A stretch of DNA of 13,414 bases from an uncultured Myxococcales bacterium (lineage in GTDB: Bacteria; Myxococcota_A; UBA9042). The position numbers and the translations under genes were made by a program. Below are positions 10,377 to 13,414 of the stretch, one piece after another. The notes under the pieces were generated by a model that did not search any database, was not told where the DNA came from, and was given only the letters and a program-made list of their open reading frames with translations. The stretch is from NCBI GenBank assembly GCA_903917305.1, contig CAIXAA010000490.1, positions 1-13,414 of the forward strand. Reading direction: 5' to 3'. Positions within the stretch are counted from its first letter, which is position 1. Every line of letters starts with the position of its first letter.

Positions 10377-10405
10377 TCGACGCGCGGCCGGGGCAATGCT
10401 ATACG
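10377..10405 (+). promoter_or_regulatory. Predicted extended -10 promoter for galE
   Basis: TCGACG (10377-10382; four of six to -35) and TATACG (10400-10405; four of six to -10) are 17 bases apart. TG at 10397-10398, one base before the -10, gives an extended -10 element. This is the only AT-containing hexamer of its kind in the gap, and it lies about 39 bases before the galE TTG. Confidence 0.42.
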
Positions 10406-10431
10406 CGCCGCGCGTTTGCAGCCCTGTCCGC

Positions 10432-10436
10432 GGAGG
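10432..10436 (+). promoter_or_regulatory. Ribosome binding site that sets the galE TTG start
   Basis: GGAGG at 10432-10436, 7 bases before TTG 10444. The same frame is open far upstream, but that part overlaps the minus-strand gene and the promoter region and carries no recognisable domain. Confidence 0.8.
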
Positions 10437-10443
10437 AATCGCC

Positions 10444-11460
10444 TTGAGCCCGTCCCCCTTTCTTCGTTCCGTGCTCGTCACCGGCGCTGCCGGCTTCATC
10501 GGCTCGACGCTCGTGCGGCGCCTCCTGCAGGACGGCACGCAGGTCGTCGGTCTGGACAGCCTGGAGCGCGGCCACGCCGACTCCCTGCCATCGCAAGTGC
10601 CTTTGATTGTGGGCGATGTCCGCGATCCCGACGCGGTGCGCGCGGCGCTGCAGCACTTCGGCCGGCCGCCGGTGGCGTGCATCCACCTGGCCAGCCTCAT
10701 CCTGGTCGGCGAGTCGGTGGCGCAGCCGGCGTGGTACCACGACGTCAACGCCGTCGGAACCCAAGTGGTGACGGATGCTTGCCTCGATGCCGGCGTCGGC
10801 GCGATCGTGCTGGCGTCGAGCGCGGCGGTGCTCGGGTCGGAGCAGGGCGGTGCCGACAAGCTGGACGAAGACGCCCACATCGCGCCGGAGAGCCCCTACG
10901 GCGCCTCGAAGGTCGCCGCGGAACAGACGATTGCCGCTGCCGCGCAGACCGGGCGCATGGCCGCGGTCGCGCTGCGCCTGTTCAACGTCGCGGGCGCCGC
11001 GCATGGCTGCACGGAGCGGCACGACCCCGAGTCGCACCTGATTCCCTTGGCGGTTCGGGCGGCTGCGCGCGAAATCCCGCCGCTCAAGGTCTTCGGCACG
11101 CAGCTGCCGACGCCGGATGGCACCTGCCTGCGCGACTACGTCCACATCGCCGATGTGACCGAGGCGATGGTGCGCGGGGCGCTGCGGGCGCTCGGGCAAC
11201 ATGCGAGTGGTGATGCGCAGTTCGAGGTGTTCCACGTCGGCAGCGGTCGCGGCAGCAGCGTGCTCGACGTGATCGCGGCGGTCGAGGCGGAGCTGGGCGT
11301 GACCGTCCCGACCATCGACGATCCGCCGCGCGCCGGCGACGTGCCGATCCTCGTGAGCGATCCGCGCAAGCTCGGAGAAATCCTGGGTATCGTGCCGGAC
11401 ACGGACCTGCGGCGCATGGTGCGGGATTGCGCGCGCCAGTTCGGGCTGCTGCCGAGCTAG
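10444..11460 (+). CDS. galE: UDP-glucose 4-epimerase
   Basis: GalE interconverts UDP-glucose and UDP-galactose with bound NAD, supplying galactose for surface glycans or allowing galactose use. From TTG 10444 the protein is 338 residues, the standard GalE length. Seen: the Rossmann glycine motif GAAGFIG (14-20), HLAS followed by a VGES turn, Ser126 and the Tyr152/Lys156 pair (YGASK) of extended short-chain dehydrogenases, LFNVAGA, HDPESHLIP and PTPDGTCLRDYVH, the last two highly diagnostic of GalE. Compared with E. coli SSSATVYG, the active-site strand reads ASSAAVLG: the Thr is Ala128 and the following Tyr is Leu130. Catalytic Ser, Tyr and Lys are retained. A strong GGAGG fixes the start. 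It has its own predicted promoter and is followed after 68 bases by the Cys-repeat gene. Related activity on UDP-GlcNAc/GalNAc cannot be excluded. Confidence 0.93.
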   Translation: MSPSPFLRSVLVTGAAGFIGSTLVRRLLQDGTQVVGLDSLERGHADSLPSQVPLIVGDVRDPDAVRAALQHFGRPPVACIHLASLILVGESVAQPAWYHDVNAVGTQVVTDACLDAGVGAIVLASSAAVLGSEQGGADKLDEDAHIAPESPYGASKVAAEQTIAAAAQTGRMAAVALRLFNVAGAAHGCTERHDPESHLIPLAVRAAAREIPPLKVFGTQLPTPDGTCLRDYVHIADVTEAMVRGALRALGQHASGDAQFEVFHVGSGRGSSVLDVIAAVEAELGVTVPTIDDPPRAGDVPILVSDPRKLGEILGIVPDTDLRRMVRDCARQFGLLPS

Positions 11461-11463
11461 CTG

Positions 11464-11475
11464 GACCTGCAGGTC
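11464..11475. repeat. 12-bp perfect palindrome after galE
   Basis: GACCTGCAGGTC lies three bases after the galE stop in the 68-base gap. It could fold as a 4-bp hairpin or be an operator half-site pair for the downstream gene. No T-run follows, so termination is unlikely. Confidence 0.35.
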
Positions 11476-11528
11476 GAGAAAAGCATTGCCGAGCTTGGCC
11501 GTCGGTGCGACATTGCCCTTGAGGGGCC

Positions 11529-13409
11529 ATGTCTTTGCGACGTGCAGGCTTGGGGTGGATGGTCGCGGCGGCGTGCATGGTCGCTGGCGCGGCGCGTGCG
11601 GAGGAGCCGGGCGGGCACTTCGCTGTAGCCGCAGGTGCGCAGGTACCTGGGACATCCGCCGCAGTAGGCGTTGGCGTACGCGCGCCCCTGAACTCAGGAA
11701 TGTCGCTTGCGACCGAGCTCGGCATGTCGACGCAAGGGATCCTCGTGGGTGTCGGAACGGCAGCGTTGCGCCTTGGCCTGAACCTGGAGTGGCTGGGCGC
11801 GAGCCTCGGTCCCGCGTTGGTGATTGCCGATGACCGGCCGGGGATTCGGTACGCCTATGGGCTACTTCCGGACTCAAACGTGCGCACGGTCGCCTCGACC
11901 GGCCTACTGCCGTCATTGACGCTGCGCATCGGTCCACAGTCGCTGCATCTCATCGCTGCACTGCGGGCATCCGGAATGACGCCGCGCGTTGCGGATCTCA
12001 TGATGGCGGGTGTTCGCGTGGGAATCCTCAATGTATCTGGGAATGTGTTCACGATTGGCCTTTCCGGCGGGCAGGATCTCTCGGAGCGCTTCTTCGTTGA
12101 CGCAGGCATTTCCAGCGTGTTCGCCGGAGCGGCAAAGAAGCTTGGCTGGTCTTTTGAGGCGCGCGCCCAAGGCGACGGAGTCCGCGCCATCGTGGCTGTC
12201 GACGTCCATTGGCGTGGCCCACCAGAACCGCCGGACGTACTCGCCAAGCCACTTCCCGAACATCAGCCGGTTTCCCCGCCCGCGCTACCACCCGCCTACC
12301 TCTCCGATCCCTCACGCATCCTGTCGGTAGGCACCATCCTCACCCTCCGCTCCAGCCCCCTGCGCGTCCTCGAAGGCACCGACGCGCCTCAGCTTTCCAC
12401 CACCCTCTGCGCCGTCGACGAGCGCGCGGAGGCTGGCGGCGTCACCTGGCTGCACCTGACCTGCGCGCCCGACCTGCCCGCCGACTGGCCCATGCCTTGG
12501 CGCACAGGCTGTTACGCGTTGCAGGACGACGGCGTCTGGCGCATGCCGCGCTGTCCCGCCGAGGGTCCGACCAAGGGCGCCAGCAGCCCGACGCTGGTCT
12601 GGCCCCGGCAAATGACCGAAAGCACGCCGGGTTTTGTCGACATCGGCCAACGCGACCCGGAGACGCGCAAGCTGCCGTTCCGCGGCGCAGCGATCGACGT
12701 GACCTGCTTTGCCCGCGACCTCGACGGCACCAACGAAGTGTGTTTCAACAAGGACTTCGGCCTCGTGTGGTCGGCGTGGCGCTGGCGCGGCCGGCCCTCC
12801 TCGCGGCCGGAGTTGGCCGTCACGCTCGTCGACATCAAGGGCGAGGGCGCCGTCGACGAGGCCGCGCCGCACCTGCAATTCCGCAACGAGGCCTCGGCGT
12901 TGTGCGAGATGGCGCCGGGCTGCCAGGTCTTTGGACTGTGCCGCGCGGCAGGCGGCAGCTGCATCGCCGCCAGCGACAGGGATTGCGCCGACGCCAACGT
13001 GTGCGTGCGCGCCGGCCGCTGCCATGCCAAGGCCGGCGCCTGCGCGGTCGGCGGCGACAAGGACTGCCGCGCCTCCACCGGCTGCCGCGACGACGGCCGC
13101 TGCAGCGCGCGCGACGGCGTCTGTACGGTCGGCCCCGCGGATTGCCAGGGCGCCGCGGTGTGCCGCAACGATGCCCGCTGCACGCGCATCGCCAACAGCT
13201 GCGCCTTGGTCAGCGCCGGCGATTGCGCGCGCTCGTTGCTGTGCAGCCGCGACGGCCTGTGCAGCCTGGACGCCGGCCGCTGCAAGGCCTTGAGCAGTGA
13301 GGATTGTTCGCTCAGCGAGGCCTGCCTGCTGCGCGAGCGCTGCGTGCCGCGCGATGGCGAGTGCGGCCTGCCGGCCGAATCGACGCTGCCCGCGCCGGCG
13401 CACAAGTAG
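11529..13409 (+). CDS. Secreted multidomain protein with six C-terminal cysteine repeats; function unknown
   Basis: 626 residues from ATG 11529, with AGGGG at 11522-11526. I do not recognise the full-length protein. Seen: a signal peptide (Arg4-Arg5, hydrophobic core, Ala-Arg-Ala at 22-24, likely cleaved before Glu25; Cys16 lacks a good lipobox); residues 28-230 with alternating polar/apolar, glycine-rich strands that could form an outer-membrane beta-barrel; a Pro-rich linker (231-261); a middle domain (about 262-455) with several Cys and Trp; and six repeats (459-612), each exactly C-x5-C-x5-C-x6-C and joined by 6-7 residues usually ending in Asp. That gives 24 regularly spaced cysteines. 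Known: similar short Cys repeats occur in exported myxobacterial proteins. Inference: a disulfide-rich surface or outer-membrane-associated protein, with the repeats as a stalk or binding module. Codon composition changes near the linker. It is the last gene, on the galE strand. Confidence 0.85.
   Translation: MSLRRAGLGWMVAAACMVAGAARAEEPGGHFAVAAGAQVPGTSAAVGVGVRAPLNSGMSLATELGMSTQGILVGVGTAALRLGLNLEWLGASLGPALVIADDRPGIRYAYGLLPDSNVRTVASTGLLPSLTLRIGPQSLHLIAALRASGMTPRVADLMMAGVRVGILNVSGNVFTIGLSGGQDLSERFFVDAGISSVFAGAAKKLGWSFEARAQGDGVRAIVAVDVHWRGPPEPPDVLAKPLPEHQPVSPPALPPAYLSDPSRILSVGTILTLRSSPLRVLEGTDAPQLSTTLCAVDERAEAGGVTWLHLTCAPDLPADWPMPWRTGCYALQDDGVWRMPRCPAEGPTKGASSPTLVWPRQMTESTPGFVDIGQRDPETRKLPFRGAAIDVTCFARDLDGTNEVCFNKDFGLVWSAWRWRGRPSSRPELAVTLVDIKGEGAVDEAAPHLQFRNEASALCEMAPGCQVFGLCRAAGGSCIAASDRDCADANVCVRAGRCHAKAGACAVGGDKDCRASTGCRDDGRCSARDGVCTVGPADCQGAAVCRNDARCTRIANSCALVSAGDCARSLLCSRDGLCSLDAGRCKALSSEDCSLSEACLLRERCVPRDGECGLPAESTLPAPAHK
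12903..13364 (+). repeat. Six tandem cysteine repeats within the secreted protein
   Basis: Repeat units begin at Cys459, 486, 513, 539, 566 and 593, a period of 27 residues with one of 26. Every unit has C-x5-C-x5-C-x6-C. A Gly or Arg usually precedes the third Cys, and Asp precedes the first in five of six. Non-cysteine positions vary widely and the DNA has no long identical stretches, so the repeats are old and held by selection on the cysteine spacing. Confidence 0.9.
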
Positions 13410-13414
13410 TCGAC

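Noticed and set aside
10069..10443. N-terminal extension of galE in the same frame
   Set aside because: It would overlap the minus-strand gene and the promoter region. GGAGG before TTG 10444 gives the standard 338-residue length.
11539..11580. Lipoprotein signal at Cys16 of the secreted protein
   Set aside because: Residues before Cys16 are Ala-Ala-Ala without the usual Leu at -3, and the hydrophobic core continues past it to a good Ala-Arg-Ala cleavage site.
10399..11937. 512-codon minus-strand open frame opposite galE
   Set aside because: No domain and no ribosome binding site; galE on the plus strand has complete motifs.

Overview
The window is a GC-rich chromosomal segment from a Gram-negative bacterium, with strong G/C bias at third codon positions and frequent TTG, GTG and probably CTG starts. 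A Myxococcota or other former Deltaproteobacteria host is my best guess. It rests on base composition, a secreted protein with many short cysteine repeats, and a 73-residue membrane protein of a type I associate with that group. This is inference, not a database result. There is no phage, transposon, CRISPR, tRNA or rRNA signal, and no gene-free stretch longer than 300 bases.

Left part (1-7017, all plus strand). It opens with the 3' part of a polytopic membrane glycosyltransferase of the GT-C kind. A small intergenic gap follows, with a plausible promoter for gyrA (DNA gyrase subunit A). gyrA is joined by a stop/start overlap (CTGA) to a second GT-C-like membrane protein, which appears to start at CTG. 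Fifteen bases later comes a zinc-free quinone oxidoreductase-like MDR enzyme. gyrA, the second GT-C gene and the oxidoreductase look like one operon.

Middle part (7018-10314). A 12-unit CCGGAA hexamer array, closed by a 9-bp inverted repeat, separates the oxidoreductase from an RlmI-type 23S rRNA cytosine methyltransferase with an unusual Arg/Pro/Asp-rich N-terminal tail. glpK (glycerol kinase) follows after 25 bases. A tiny three-helix membrane protein converges on glpK from the minus strand, and the two genes take their stop codons from the same CTAG.

Right part (10315-13414). Back-to-back promoter-like elements lie between the small membrane gene and galE (UDP-glucose 4-epimerase, TTG start with an excellent ribosome binding site). 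The last gene encodes a secreted multidomain protein: signal peptide, beta-rich domain, Pro-rich linker, an unknown domain, then six exact C-x5-C-x5-C-x6-C repeats. Codon composition changes sharply inside this gene.

The recognisable genes are housekeeping or metabolic (topology, rRNA modification, glycerol and nucleotide-sugar metabolism) or envelope related (two GT-C proteins, GalE, the Cys-repeat protein). GalE could supply UDP-galactose for surface glycans, but the GT-C proteins would normally use lipid-linked donors, so no direct pathway is shown. I see no clear new defence or mobile system. The least explained items are the Cys-repeat protein, the hexamer array, the CTG-start overlap and the methyltransferase tail.
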